This document shows, piece after piece, positions 12,684-23,513 of a stretch of 64,000 nucleotides of DNA (its first letter is position 1; every line of letters begins with the position of its first letter). The DNA comes from Diphasiastrum complanatum. Lineage: Eukaryota; Streptophyta; Lycopodiopsida; Lycopodiales; Lycopodiaceae. A program made the position numbers and the translations under genes. The notes under the pieces were generated by a model that saw nothing but the letters and a program-made list of their open reading frames with translations, ran no database searches and was not told the origin of the DNA. Location: positions 62,854,642 through 62,918,641 of the forward strand of contig CM055099.1 in the NCBI GenBank assembly GCA_029204225.1, given 5' to 3'.

Positions 12684-14597
12684 CTATGGTTGGACCATGT
12701 AAACTTCTTCTTCTAAGTCACCATTCAAAAATGCGGACTTCACATCCATTTGATGGATCTTCCACCCAAAATGAGATGCTAAGGCAATGATAAGGCGTAG
12801 CGTAGTCCACTTAGCCACTGGAGCAGATGTCTCTTCATAGTCAATTCCTTTGCTTTGCTCATAACCCTTCACCACTAGGCATGCCTTATACTTTGCTATC
12901 GTGCCATCTGCATGAAACTTTGTTCTAAACACCCATTTGTTGTCAATGGGTTTCTTTCCAAGTGGTAGATCAACCAACTCCCATGTATCATGTCTATGGA
13001 TGGATTCTATCTCCTCTTCCATTGCCCTTTGCCACTCTTTGTGATCTTGTGCCTCATCAAAGGTTGATGGCTCTCGACACTTCAAAATGTCAGTCATTAG
13101 GGCATAGTTCACATGATAACGATCGGGAGACTTCCTTTCCCGCGTTGATCTTCTCACTTCACCTTGTGTGCTAGATCTTGGTTGATTTAGCTTTGCGTCC
13201 TTCATGATCTTTTCATACCATTTTGGTATCTTAGATTCAGGTGATACACTACGTGGAGAGTATGTATCCCAAGGAGTGTCTAAGTAATGTCTCTTACTTC
13301 CAACCGGTTTCTCCTTTATTGCTCCTATTGGCAAGTATCTCCCCCTAGGCTCTTGAATAGGTGGTGTCCTTTCATACTCGCCCTCTCGACACTCGTCTTC
13401 ACGTGCATCATCTTGTGGAGCATCTTCTTCATCTTCTTCCTCCATAATTGTGGGAAGTCTTTTAATGCTTTCACCACTTGCATGGTCTTCATCTTTATAC
13501 TTATGCGTTTCATCAAAGATCACATCTTTGCTAATGTGAATCTTATTCATTACAAGATCAAAACACCTGTAAGCTTTCGTCCTCTCATCATAACTAACAA
13601 AGATACACTTGATTGCTTTGGCATCAAGTTTCTTTTGCTCCTCCTTTGGCACATGTACATAGGCCTTACATCCAATGACACGAAACTTGTCAATTTTTGG
13701 CTTTATTCCAGTAAATGCTTCTTTGGGAGTCACATCTGGAACCGCAACTGTAGGGCTCCTGTTTTGCAAGAACGTTGCCGCACTGCACGCTTTCGGCCAA
13801 AGTGAATCAGTCAAGCCCATTTGCTTCATCATGGAGCGTGCACTCTCCATAATAGTCCAGTTTTTCCTTTCAGCTACACCATTACTATGCGACGTGTGTG
13901 ACTGTGTGAATTGTCTTTTGATGCCGTGTTCTTTGCAAAAGTCCTCAAAATCATCAGATTTGTATTCGCCCCCTCTATCAGATCTTAGCACTTTGATGCG
14001 TGCATCCAGTTGGTTCTCTACCAAAGTCTTGAACTCCTTGAAGCAAGCAAAAGCGTCAGATTTCTTCTTCAAGAAATAAATCCATGTCCTCTTAGAGTAA
14101 TCATCTATGAAAGTCATAAAATAATATGCTTTCCCCAACGACATGGTCTTCATTGGGCCGCACAAGTCGTTGTGAATGAGTTCTAGCGGTTTCTTAGCTC
14201 TTGCAGCTCCACCTTTCTTGAATGTCTCCCTGTGATGCTTTCCCATGACGCATCCTTCACATATTGCATGATGATCATCCTGAAATGCCGGTAACCCTAT
14301 TACCATCTTCAGCTTCGCCATCAATCTCAAGCTCCCATAGTTCAAATGACCAAGTCTTCTGTGCCACAACTCAGATTGAGATGCTATTGAGATAACCAAA
14401 CCATATTCTCCTGGTTTTGCAGCATCCAATTTATAAAGGCCACAGTTTCTATCTCTATAACCCTTCGCCACCACTTTATGTTTGTGGTTCATATCCCTCA
14501 TAAGGCATCCATCCTTGACAAATTCAACCTTAAGATGTTGATTTGCCATTACACCAACAGAAAGCAAACTCTTTTTGAGTCCAGGAACATAAAGCAC
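12684..14597 (-). CDS. copia 1 integrase and N-terminal reverse transcriptase (open segment of gag-pol)
   Basis: An open frame of 637 codons, the longest in the window. In order: the VLYVPGLKKSLLSVG segment after the protease, a GAG-pre-integrase zinc site (LWHRRLGHLNYGSL with H-H, then CEGCVMGKHHRE with C-C), and the integrase core. The core has the DDE triad visible as NDLCGPM, LRSDRGGEY and NGVAERKN. It then runs through the linker rich in Asp/Glu into the RT N-terminus (AMEEEIESIHRHDTWELVDL, HQMDVKSAFLNGDLEEEVYM). The frame is bounded by a stop at the protease side (14631-14633) and one within RT (about 12683), so it is a broken piece of one polyprotein rather than a free-standing gene. 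Confidence 0.92.
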   Translation of the reverse strand: MLYVPGLKKSLLSVGVMANQHLKVEFVKDGCLMRDMNHKHKVVAKGYRDRNCGLYKLDAAKPGEYGLVISIASQSELWHRRLGHLNYGSLRLMAKLKMVIGLPAFQDDHHAICEGCVMGKHHRETFKKGGAARAKKPLELIHNDLCGPMKTMSLGKAYYFMTFIDDYSKRTWIYFLKKKSDAFACFKEFKTLVENQLDARIKVLRSDRGGEYKSDDFEDFCKEHGIKRQFTQSHTSHSNGVAERKNWTIMESARSMMKQMGLTDSLWPKACSAATFLQNRSPTVAVPDVTPKEAFTGIKPKIDKFRVIGCKAYVHVPKEEQKKLDAKAIKCIFVSYDERTKAYRCFDLVMNKIHISKDVIFDETHKYKDEDHASGESIKRLPTIMEEEDEEDAPQDDAREDECREGEYERTPPIQEPRGRYLPIGAIKEKPVGSKRHYLDTPWDTYSPRSVSPESKIPKWYEKIMKDAKLNQPRSSTQGEVRRSTRERKSPDRYHVNYALMTDILKCREPSTFDEAQDHKEWQRAMEEEIESIHRHDTWELVDLPLGKKPIDNKWVFRTKFHADGTIAKYKACLVVKGYEQSKGIDYEETSAPVAKWTTLRLIIALASHFGWKIHQMDVKSAFLNGDLEEEVYMVQP

Positions 14598-14630
14598 ATT
14601 AGGGATGTTCTTGATTTTACCATCAGAAAA

Positions 14631-14945
14631 CTACACAGGTACATTGTCCACACCCTGTATATGGCATTCCTCTCCATTGGCTTGAGTGACTTTATCCCCA
14701 TCATGGATTGGTGAGAATTTTCCAAACCAATCACGTTTTCCGGTCATATGCTTTGTGACACCTGAATCTATGAACCATCTGGCACCATCATCAACTTGGG
14801 ATGCCAATGCTGATGAGAAGACACTTGTCTCATCATCTTCTCCATCATCTTCGGCAATGTTTCCTTGTTGAGTCACTTTTCCCGTCTTTATGTCCACTTT
14901 TTTCTTGTAACACTCGCGTGTCCAATGACCCGGCAATAGTAACAT
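14631..14945 (-). pseudogene. copia 1 aspartic protease
   Basis: A frame of about 104 codons holding the retrotransposon protease motif WFIDSGVTKHMT, where the family consensus is DSGA. It is followed by GDKVTQANGEECHIQGVDNV. The N-terminal part overlaps the zinc-knuckle end of gag (GHWTRECYKKKVD). A TAG at 14631-14633 separates it from the integrase frame. The DSGV change lies next to the catalytic Asp and may lower activity, but the element is already non-functional. Confidence 0.88.
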
Positions 14946-15745
14946 TTGCCTTTCTTCTTCTTTTTTCCTTTTGATGACGACTCTCCCTCGTCATCATCAT
15001 CCTTGGATTTCTTAGGAATCCTTGTCCATTCTTTCTGCTTGTCTTTAACAAGCAAGGCTTGATCCTCTTGTGGGTTTTGCCTTGACTTCACCACTTCACG
15101 ACGCTACTCTTCTTGCAACATGATTCCGTGGAAGTCTTCAAAAGTATGCAACCTCTCCCTCAAAGCAATGCCGCTCACAAACATCTGTAGCCCTTCCGAG
15201 ACACCGCTCATTGTGGTATGTACCAATTCAACATCCCTGATTGGTTCTCCAATCACCACAAGTTGATCTCTCAGCTCCTTTATCCTGGTGAAGAAAGATC
15301 TCATTGATTCACTTTCTTCCATCCTTACTACGTTCAATCTCGACTTCAAGAACATGGCCCGAGCTGGATTGCAAGTTTAAAATTGCATACTAAGAGCTTC
15401 CCAAGCTCACCTAGCTGTCGTGGCATCACTGATATGAGTGATCACATGGTCTTTCACTGAAAGATTGATCAAGGACAATGCTCTCTGCGCCTTTTTATCA
15501 AAGGCCCTCATGTCACCTGGAGTGGTATTTGGCCGGACTTCAATACCTGCCACGATCTCCCACAACTTTTTCTCCATCAAAATGCTCTTGATTTTGAATT
15601 TCCAGATGTTGTAGTTAGAAGCCCCATCAAGTTTGGTTGCATCGCCCAAAATTGCCTCATTGATGTTGCCATCTCCAAACTGCTTGAAACTCCACCTGTA
15701 GGCTATAAAGTGTATGCCAAAGCCAACCGTGATGTCAGAAATCAA
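14845..15745 (-). pseudogene. copia 1 gag
   Basis: Three broken frames make up the nucleocapsid protein. 15745-15407 has the retrotransposon gag N-terminal signature LDGASNYNIWKFKIKSILME. 15355-15104 has the UBN2-like middle (MFLKSRLNVVRMEESESM, FFTRIKELRDQL). 15094-14845 has a Lys-rich segment ending in a CCHC-type zinc knuckle near 14925 (CYYCRVIGHASVTRKK, with frameshift to GHWTRECYKK). Breaks lie at about 15404-15356, 15100 and 14930. Confidence 0.88.
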
Positions 15746-16824
15746 TAATAATGACCTACAATTTTTGGCTTACCAGGTCACCCGCCGTTCTTTCACCAAA
15801 TTGAAAGCTAAACTGGCGTCGATTTCCGAAATGCTTTCCGTCACCAACTCCCAACTACGTGCTCACTGGAATGGTGAAATCACTTTTGGCGCGCTCTGAC
15901 CACTTTTTCCATGACAATCACTCTATTTTGGCATACCGTACTTGCAGGTACAGTCAGGGTGCCCTTCGTTTGGAGGCTATAGCCTTTCGTTTGGCCAAAA
16001 TAGGCTAAAGGAGGTGAAAATAAGGGCACTTTAAGTTTTTGAACTATTTCTTCAGTGTGAAGAAACTTCACCCTTCAAAAAAAAATGGGACCCAACTATT
16101 ACTTCAGCTTGAAAATTTTTAATGCAATTGAAGGCCATTCTCCACTTCAATGCACTTCAGGACCTGTCAACGGCCCCCTACTTGCCATCCAATGGCCAAG
16201 TTCCATCTAACGGCCCACAGTTCTTATCATGGCATGCAATCTGGAACGTCGATCTCTTGGAGCCTCAATCCAACGGCTACAACTGCTTTTGGTGCACCCA
16301 CCTACGCACTTGCTACCGTGGTTCACTCAATCACACAAAGGTTTCAACGTTTCTGGGCGCGTGCAAGCTCCCTGGCTCCTCTCTCCACGCTACCATCCCT
16401 TTCTTCACTTTTCCTTCAAAGGCTATGGCTATGGCAGCCTAACCAGATCCGATCTACCTCTCCACTCAGTCAGCGGCCGCCCACGGCCTCTTCAAAGGTT
16501 CTCAATAGTAGCAAGGCACCCACCATCACTCGTTTACAGATCCAAAAAGGTTTCAGAAGTCGGAGAGATCTTGATTACAACTCCTCCAAACCCTGGCTTC
16601 CAAAGAATACACCTTTCCTGAGACTTTTCTCAGTCCTTTTCAGAATTTTGGGCTTCAATCTTTGTCTGCTTTCTTATTCAGCCGACAATTCCCTGTCTTT
16701 GAATTCTCTTTACAATTTTGAGCTGTTCCACGAATCTCCATAGACTCGGTTTTGTGCTTCCTAGCCAACAAACCATCGTGAATTCCTAGCTCTTTGTTCC
16801 TGTCCGGTGATTGTAGCCACCAAG
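15746..16824 (-). other. copia 1 5' leader
   Basis: About 1.1 kb between the PBS and the gag start on the element strand. Plus-strand open frames of 197 and 130 codons at 16150-16743 show no known motif and run against the element. This is long for a copia leader and might hold an acquired piece of host DNA. Confidence 0.5.
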
Positions 16825-16837
16825 GGCTCTGATACCA
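16825..16837 (-). promoter_or_regulatory. primer-binding site (tRNA-iMet)
   Basis: On the element strand the sequence is TGGTATCAGAGCC, the standard plant copia PBS complementary to the 3' end of initiator tRNA-Met. It directly abuts the 5' LTR end at 16838, which fixes the LTR boundary. Confidence 0.95.
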
Positions 16838-17091
16838 AGTTGAGATTACAGTTTAAAAAACTCTACCAAATCAATCACCACAGCACAACATCAAGTGCAA
16901 TAAGACAAGACAACAGAATCGCCCTCCCACAAACTATATATTCAAACCGATGAGTAAGTACAGAGATAAATTGCTTAAAAGCACTCAAAGGGCTCGTAAA
17001 AGAAAGATGGCCTGATAACTCTAGAACTAAGCACACGTGGTGTCGTCGAAATACGAAAGCACTGTATAAGTCGATCATTGCTATTTTAACT
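16838..17091 (-). repeat. 5' LTR of copia 1
   Basis: 254 bp, matching 11224-11477. It ends at the PBS on one side and at the GCGAA target duplication on the other. Confidence 0.94.
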
Positions 17092-17096
17092 GCGAA

Positions 17097-19700
17097 GAGG
17101 AGGTTTTAAGGTAGGGGTGGTCTACCAGCACGCTATGTTACGTCCGAGGAGGTGCGTAATCACCCGTCATATATGACTCCAGATGCAGAGTCTAGATCAA
17201 CTAGAGCTAGACGACAGGGGCGTAGATTTCAGGTGAAGAGGAGAGTTCTAAATAGGGTAGGTAGGTTAATTGAGGTGGGCAGATCGCCCTGACTCCATCC
17301 CATCATGATTTGGGATAAATGGAGTGTGCATGTGGTTGTTGTTCGGCCTTGCGATGGAAAGCAAAAAGGAATAGCCGTTTCTATTGCATGAAAGGCAAGG
17401 TGTGTTTGCCTTTGATGCCATCACTGCCTTTTGAGCTATTTCATTTGTACACGTCCTCCGATGACTCGGGAGCTCATTTTAGGAAGAGCATTCGGGGTTA
17501 CAATAACTCATTGGCATTCGCATCTCTTGGGGTGAATCTGGATAGATCCATCTGCAACTCCGTAGGTGGCACATACTCATTTCGAGTGTTTGGGCGGTTG
17601 TACCTTCACATTGGTGGTTTGTTGCCATCAGATAGGCCTTCCTTTTCGCAGATTTACTTCATGGATGGTGATGATTTGCAGATGGATCAGAGATTATCTC
17701 TGAACCCCGAGTCTAGGCATGATGTTCTCTCTATCATGATGGTGGATGTGAATCCATTTGCGCAACGTTTTAAGAACGTCGCGTGGATCATGCGGGAGAA
17801 CGGCACAAAGGACATTCGTTTCCGCATAGTATCAGGTTGTTCGCAGAGTAGAGTGAGCAGGCAATTCAATGCTCCCACGAGCAATGAGATTGCAGTGCTT
17901 ATGCCTTTAGAAGAGACCCCGAGTGACGGAATGCGTGACATCATACTGCATTTCATTCAGGATGGTTTGCAGTTCATCACACAACATCATTCGTCCTATG
18001 ATGCATTGCATTTTGTACTGTTATTTCCATTTGGTACCGATGGGTGGTATCTTGGAATCCCACATGTGCATGTCAGAGATGATGCACATGCCGATGATGG
18101 TGTCGATAACGGTGCACTTTCTGATGCCTTTGAAGAACATCTGGAGGGTAGTCACAAAGCTGTCATTGTTCGAGAGTTTTACTGCTATCATTTACAGGTC
18201 CGTGCAGAGCATATTTCATTGATCCATCTGGGTGGAAGGTTGTTGGAAGAGTATGCATGTGACATGATGGCAAAGATGGTGCAAAATAACATGAATTACT
18301 ACTACAATAATCAGCATAGTTTTCGTAGAGAAATTCATAGTGGTATTGTTGATGCCGTGGGAGCTCATTCCTCTAGTGACATAGGAACGCGTGTAGTGCT
18401 TCCATCTTTATACATCAGTTCACCACGTCATATGCATAAGCAATACCAAGATGCTATGGCTGTCATTAGGGAGTTGGGTTCTCCTGATTTGTTTATCACG
18501 ATGACGGCGAACCCAAATTGGTTGGAGGTGAGGAGAGAGTTGTGATTCCAGCAGAAAACTGCAGATAGGCCTGATTTGGTATCGAGGGTTTTTAGCATGA
18601 AGCTTCAGCATTTGATCGACCTACTGAAGAACGATGGTATTTTTGGGCACATTATAGGGAGGCTGCATGTCGTGGAATTACAGAAGAAAGGATTGCCTCA
18701 CGCCCACCTATTGATTATATTGGAGGAGCGGAGCATTCCCATCACGGTTGGAGATTACGATCGTATTGTGTGTGCAGAGGTTACTATGAAGGAGGAAGAT
18801 CCGGAGTTGTACCAGATAGTGAGGACATGTATGATGCACGGCCCATGCGGAACAACTTTTCCAAATGCACCATGCATGAAGGATGGAAAGTGTTCGAAGA
18901 AATACCCAAGGAATTTCATTGATGAAACATCGGTGGTGAAAGGGTATGTTTCATATAGGCAGAGGGAGAACGGAGTGACGGTGCGTTCACATGGAGTGGA
19001 GTTAGATAACAGGTGGGTTGTACCGTACAAGAGGTGGTTGACACTACATTTTCAGTGCCACTTGAACGTGGAGGTATGTGTACATATACGTAGTGTGAAG
19101 TATTTGTACAAGTACGTGTACAAGGGACGTGATATGATTATGGTGGGGGCTGTAGAGGGCGGTGGTCAGACATCAGGACGAGTGGATGAGATAGAGCAAT
19201 TTCTTAATGCTCAATACTTCTCAGCCAGTGAGTCATGTTGGCGATTGTTGGGGCTTTCTATGGATGCTCATAAGCCCGTGGTGACCCGGTTGGCAATTCA
19301 TCTCCCTAGACAGGAATTGGTGTACTTCAGAGAGGGAGTGGTTTTAGAGGAGGTCGTAGATGGGTGTTCAGGTACCACTTTGACAACATTCTTTGAGCTG
19401 AACAGAAGTGGTGATTCGGAGGCTCGAGAGTTGTTGTACCAGGACTTGCCGAGACAGTATTGGCATAACAAGAAAACGCGTAGGTGGACCCGTCGAATCA
19501 ACATGCAGACGACCCCTACCATTGGTCGCATGTATTTTGTACATCCCTCCAAAGGGGAGAGGTTCTATATGCGAGTTCTTTTGGCTCATGTTAGAGGTGC
19601 AACCAGCTTTGAGGACTTGCACACGGCTAATGGTGAGTTCTTTCAGTCATTCATAGATGCTTGCAGACACAGACTTTTGATAAATGAAGCAAATAAGTAG
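17097..19700 (+). pseudogene. Helitron A Rep (HUH endonuclease) half of RepHel
   Basis: The family start block reads HHDLG, then TAA at 17316-17318, then MECACGCCSALRW, followed by FYCMKGKVCLPL. The zinc-finger-like N-terminus is therefore cut by one stop. The frame then runs from 17319 to a TGA at 18543 (RREL-stop-FQQKTADRPDL) and continues in frame to 19700. The helitron-like N domain is clear (QDAMAVIRELGSPDLFITM, TANPNW). The HUH motif is PHAH at 18696-18707, and the two-tyrosine motif YLYKYVYKG is at 19101-19127. The protein would nick and rejoin single-stranded DNA at the element ends. Earlier codons (17097-17315) are Arg-rich and carry further stops and a frame change. Confidence 0.9.
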
Positions 19701-21473
19701 AGTTGCTGCTTGCACGAGGCAATGTCATGGGGCACTCCATCACAGCTTCGTCTCATGTTCGTTGACATGTGTCCCTTCCGACCCATTGGAGCTCTGGAGG
19801 AGCATAAAGCCACATCTAGTTGAGGATTATGCGCACGAGTTAGGACAATCAATAACGTGCGAGACCATTTTTGTGAGTCAGGTTTGGTAGACAGAGCTAT
19901 TCTTGATGTGGAGTCGCACATGCAGGCAGCTGGAAAGTCGTTGGTGAATTTTGGGTTCAGGGTCCTCGATGCCATTTTTGGTTCATCTACATTGTTTCAC
20001 GAGGAGATGTTTGTCGACGAGAACCCTTTAGAGGTTGAAGTTGACATCGAGAGATTGAACGTGGATCAGCGAAAGATTTTCGACTGTGTAGTACATGAGC
20101 AAGTTGTTCGGAGAGTGGGTGGAGTGTTTTTTGTAGATGGTCCGGGTGGTATAGGCAAGACGCACTTTTATAGTGTCATGTTGTCGTACGTGCGTGCACA
20201 AGGGTGGATAGCATTGGCAGTTGCGTCGAGTGGGATTGCTGCATTGTTGATGAAAGGTGGTAGGACCGCACACTCTCGGTTCAAAATTCCTCTAACGGAA
20301 TTGAATGAAAGCTCAACATGCAACATTTCTAAGCAATGTGCATTAGGTACGCTTTTGATGGCATGTCGATTGATCATTTGGGATGAGGCTCCCATGGCAC
20401 ATAAGTATGCTATAGAGTGCGTAGATCGATCTCTACGAGATATATTGAGTTTCGACGCTCCATTTGGAGGAGTTCTATGTTCTCGGGGGTGTTTTTGACA
20501 GATTCTACCGGTGGTGCCGCGTGGAAGTCGGGCGCAGATTGTCAATGCTTCGCTGAAGTGTTTGCATTTGTGGAAACACATGGAGGTGCATAAATTGACA
20601 AAGAACATGCGCGTCATGGGCATGGAGGGTGGCGATAAGGATGAATAGTTGATGTTTGCAGATTATTTGTTGAGTGTGGGAGATGGTCATGAGCCCACAT
20701 TCGTGCATCGTGATTTGGATCTGATTTCCATGCCGGAAGGCATGTGCCTAAGGACGCATGATGTGGGCGAATTGATTTCATTCACATTTCCTAATGTTGC
20801 GCGACGTTTTAAGGATGTCGAGTTTTTTAGGGGTCGTGCAATATTGATCCCATTGAACAAAGATGTGGATGAGAATGCGAGGGTTGTAGAGCAGCTTCCG
20901 GGTGACGTTTTCATCTTTTATAGTGCCGATAGTGTTCTTGAGTGTGAGGGCTCTAATGTCCATCCTATAGAGTATTTGAACAGCCTGCAACAAAGTGGGT
21001 GTCCTCCACATAAGTTGGTGCCGAAGATTGGGATGATTGTGATGTTGTTACGATCGATATCATCGCACAAGGAATTGTGCAATGGCACAAGATTGATCAT
21101 CCTCAGATTGGGTAGACAGGTCATAGAGGCAGAGATAGTGACCGGGAAGAATATAGGGAGTAGAGTCCTTATTCCACGTATCTCTATAGTGTCAAGCGAT
21201 TCGAATATATCGTTTGAATTGCAGAGGGTCCATTTTCCTATCAGAGCAGCATTTGCCATGACAATAAACAAAGCACAGGGGGAAACTATGGACACGATTG
21301 GATTGTATTTGCCTCGGCCTATGTTTAGTCACGGGTAGCTGTATGTTGCACTTTCGAGAGTGCGAAATGCAGCAAGTCTTCGTGTGATGATTATTGACAA
21401 GGGCAATCGATTTACGGATGTGGATGGAGTGGCAAGGTACACTCAGAACATTGTGTATTCGGAAGTGTTGTAG
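19701..21473 (+). pseudogene. Helitron A helicase half of RepHel (Pif1-like)
   Basis: Downstream of a TAG near 19699-19701 the linker changes frame (QLRLMFVDMCPF then DPLELWRSIKPHLVEDY). It joins an SF1B Pif1-like helicase. The Walker A is GPGGIGKTH at 20142-20165, the Walker B is WDEAPM near 20380, and a QILPVVPRGSRAQIVNASL block follows. Late motifs are FPIRAAFAMTINKAQGETMD and LYVALSRV. In-frame stops occur at about 20498 (between GCF and QILPVV), at 20646-20648 (before LMFADYLLSVGDG) and at 21336-21338 (HG-stop-LYVAL). The natural stop is at 21471-21473. Several stops fit a Gln or Arg codon changed by C to T. This half would unwind DNA during rolling-circle transposition. Confidence 0.9.
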
Positions 21474-22117
21474 TAGTAGGTTTGAAGTGATGTTGCTGGT
21501 TTATGGTTTTGAGATGCAAGGTACAGTTAGAATTGGAATTGGAGTTAGACTTAGCATTTGGGATGTAGGGTAGAGTTAGAGTTAGATTTGGAGAGAAAAT
21601 CTGTCAAATTTTGTACACGAAGAGTTATCACAATGTTGTTAAGATCATGTGTTGTTGTATGTACTTTTTTTTTTCTGACATTCTTGGTGTTGTTGCAGAT
21701 GTCGCAGGATCTACATAAATCACAGGACTTTTGTGCGAGGCCTGACGGAGTTGTTTTGTTTTGGTAATGAGGTGTCTCGCAGCTCCATTTTGTGGTTGAT
21801 AGAAGCTTATGCAGAATTCTTATTCCAACAACAAAAGAGAAGATATTTTATGCCAAGAGAATATCGATTCCTATTAGATGTAGATATGTTACTCAGGAAT
21901 GTGGCATATGTTTGGAGACATGTTAGTGTTGTTAGACTTAGTGACTTTGAGACAATGTTAGATAAACTGGTGTATGCCCAGGTATTGGTTTCTGAATTAT
22001 CGGATGACATGATGTCTATTTCTTAATTGTTGATGCTTCAATTATTTATAGTAGTTTGGGTTTTTGTGATGAATGTTTTTCAAACACACATTGAATACAC
22101 GCACAGACACACGGACA

Positions 22118-22194
<77 letters not shown>

Positions 22195-22973
22195 AAATGA
22201 GGCCAAATGGATGAATCTTGCGGGCAATTCTAGAGAAATGGAATCTATGAAATGTATGGGATATGGGTCTTGAATACGGTTTGGGAACATGGTTTAAGAC
22301 ACATTTTAAGAACACGGTTTAGAGTTGTGTGTGCTCCAATTGTGTTTGGCTCCCAACTTGCATGATAATCAATCACCATCATATTCGCCCAATCTAAGTT
22401 TGCAGCTGTGTAGAACAATAAATTAGTGAACACTAACGTGGAACGAACCTACAAACAGGTCATCGCTGATCTGCAAACACACCTTATACCTCAATGCACT
22501 CCTTACATAATTAACTGTTTCATCATTTGGAATTATCTACAATCATATAAGTTGTTGATTTGCAAACTGGACGTCGTTGATCAACAAACACACCTTATGA
22601 TGGTGATGGTGGTGTGATTCTTTGGCTCTGCTCGACAGTTGTGATAGTAGACTCACGGCTCAAGGTCAGGCTCTTCTCCTCGCGCTTCTGATAGCATGCA
22701 GGTCGCGATCATCAACAGCCCTTGCCAATTGTGATCCAACGGTTCTCACGAGCCGTCGTTGACCACTCCCAAACGACCGCAAAGGAGGTGTTTGCGGCCC
22801 CTACGCATTTCACGGTCCTTTAGGCGGGCATAAGGACCACATTTAGGCCGCATAAGGACCGTAATTAGATTGCATAGGGACCACCGCCACCTAGATCAGA
22901 AAACTAGCATCCGTCAATGACATGACATACTGGAGTTCCAAATCATCGGCCGTCACCTAAATCAGCAGTCATT
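21474..22973 (+). other. Helitron A 3' noncoding part
   Basis: No clear gene. A frame at 21733-22026 (about 97 codons, GTG at its start, so not a normal plant start) reads SRSSILWLIEAYAEFLFQQ and later DFETMLDKLVYAQVLVSEL. It is preceded by a T-rich tract and TGTTGTTGCAG, which resembles a splice acceptor. It may be a captured or terminal exon but is not recognised. A (CT)n tract lies at 22121-22183. The last 250 bases share words with the end of Helitron B (CATCGGCCGTCACCTA, GGACCGTAATTAG). Confidence 0.5.
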
Positions 22974-23000
22974 GCCCATCAACGACGGGCACTTTACTAG
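22974..23000 (+). other. Helitron A 3' terminus: hairpin plus CTAG
   Basis: GCCCATCAACGACGGGC folds into a 7-bp stem with one mismatch and an AAC loop. Six bases later comes CTAG at the very end, followed by T. This is the standard Helitron 3' end (a hairpin a few bases upstream of CTRR). Confidence 0.8.
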
Positions 23001-23513
23001 TCTATATATATATATTAAACTTATGTACACTTTTGCGCATGAGTATAGGTGCACCATGCATGCTTCTCCCCTCACGCATGCATGAGCTTTTTATAACTAA
23101 AAATTTATAAACAAAAGATTCATGTATGAGGAAAAGATGCATGGCCCTCCTCCCCTTGCATGCATATACACCCGGAGGTGGCAGTCCAGGTGGCAATCCA
23201 TGATTAAGGGCATTTTTAATCTGGACACATTATAATCAATGATTGATTATTTATCATCAATCATTTACCAGCCAGGTTACTTATTAAGGGTTCAAATAAT
23301 AGTTTCCCGCCACTTCATTCTCTCTCGCCACTTCATTCTCTCTCTGTATCGCGTGTGTATTGGAGGCGTCTTCTTTCTCTCTCTCGCGTATTGTGAAGAT
23401 CGAGATTCTCTCTTTCTCTCTCTATTTCACGCTCTGAGTATTGACAAATACACCAGTGTTTTTTTTCGGACAAAATCGATCTTGCTTTGGTTTTGTATAG
23501 CTGGTTAGTAGTG

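Larger units (their letters stand above)
11219..17096 (-). mobile_element. Ty1/copia retrotransposon 1, structurally complete, inside Helitron A
   Basis: Two 254-bp LTRs (11224-11477 and 16838-17091) flank a gag-pol region read on the minus strand. The order is gag, protease, integrase, reverse transcriptase, RNase H, which is diagnostic of Ty1/copia. The target duplication GCGAA is at 11219-11223 and 17092-17096. A tRNA-iMet PBS and a purine tract sit directly inside the LTRs. By eye the LTRs differ at about 15 of 254 positions, mostly transitions, so the insertion is not recent. The polyprotein has several stops and at least one frameshift and is not functional as it stands. Confidence 0.95.
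10078..23000 (+). mobile_element. Helitron A, autonomous type, degraded
   Basis: A plus-strand Helitron of about 12.9 kb, including an inserted copia of about 5.9 kb. The 5' end is a CTATATAT tract followed by TTAAACTTATGTACAC, which matches the 5' end of Helitron B at 23001. The 3' end is the hairpin GCCCATCAACGACGGGC followed by ACTTTA and the terminal CTAG at 22997-23000, with a T next, as expected for insertion between A and T. Inside is a Rep/helicase gene in the same orientation. The expected 5' terminal TC reads AC here, so the 5' boundary is uncertain by one or two bases. The element can no longer encode a working transposase. Confidence 0.8.

Noticed and set aside
16150-16743. host gene in the copia 1 leader
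   Set aside because: The frames have no motif and overlap one another. Kept only as a note on an unusually long leader.
22210-22222. Helitron A 3' end at GCAATTCTAG
   Set aside because: CTAG is present but no hairpin lies just upstream. The hairpin and CTAG at 22974-23000 fit better and match Helitron B.
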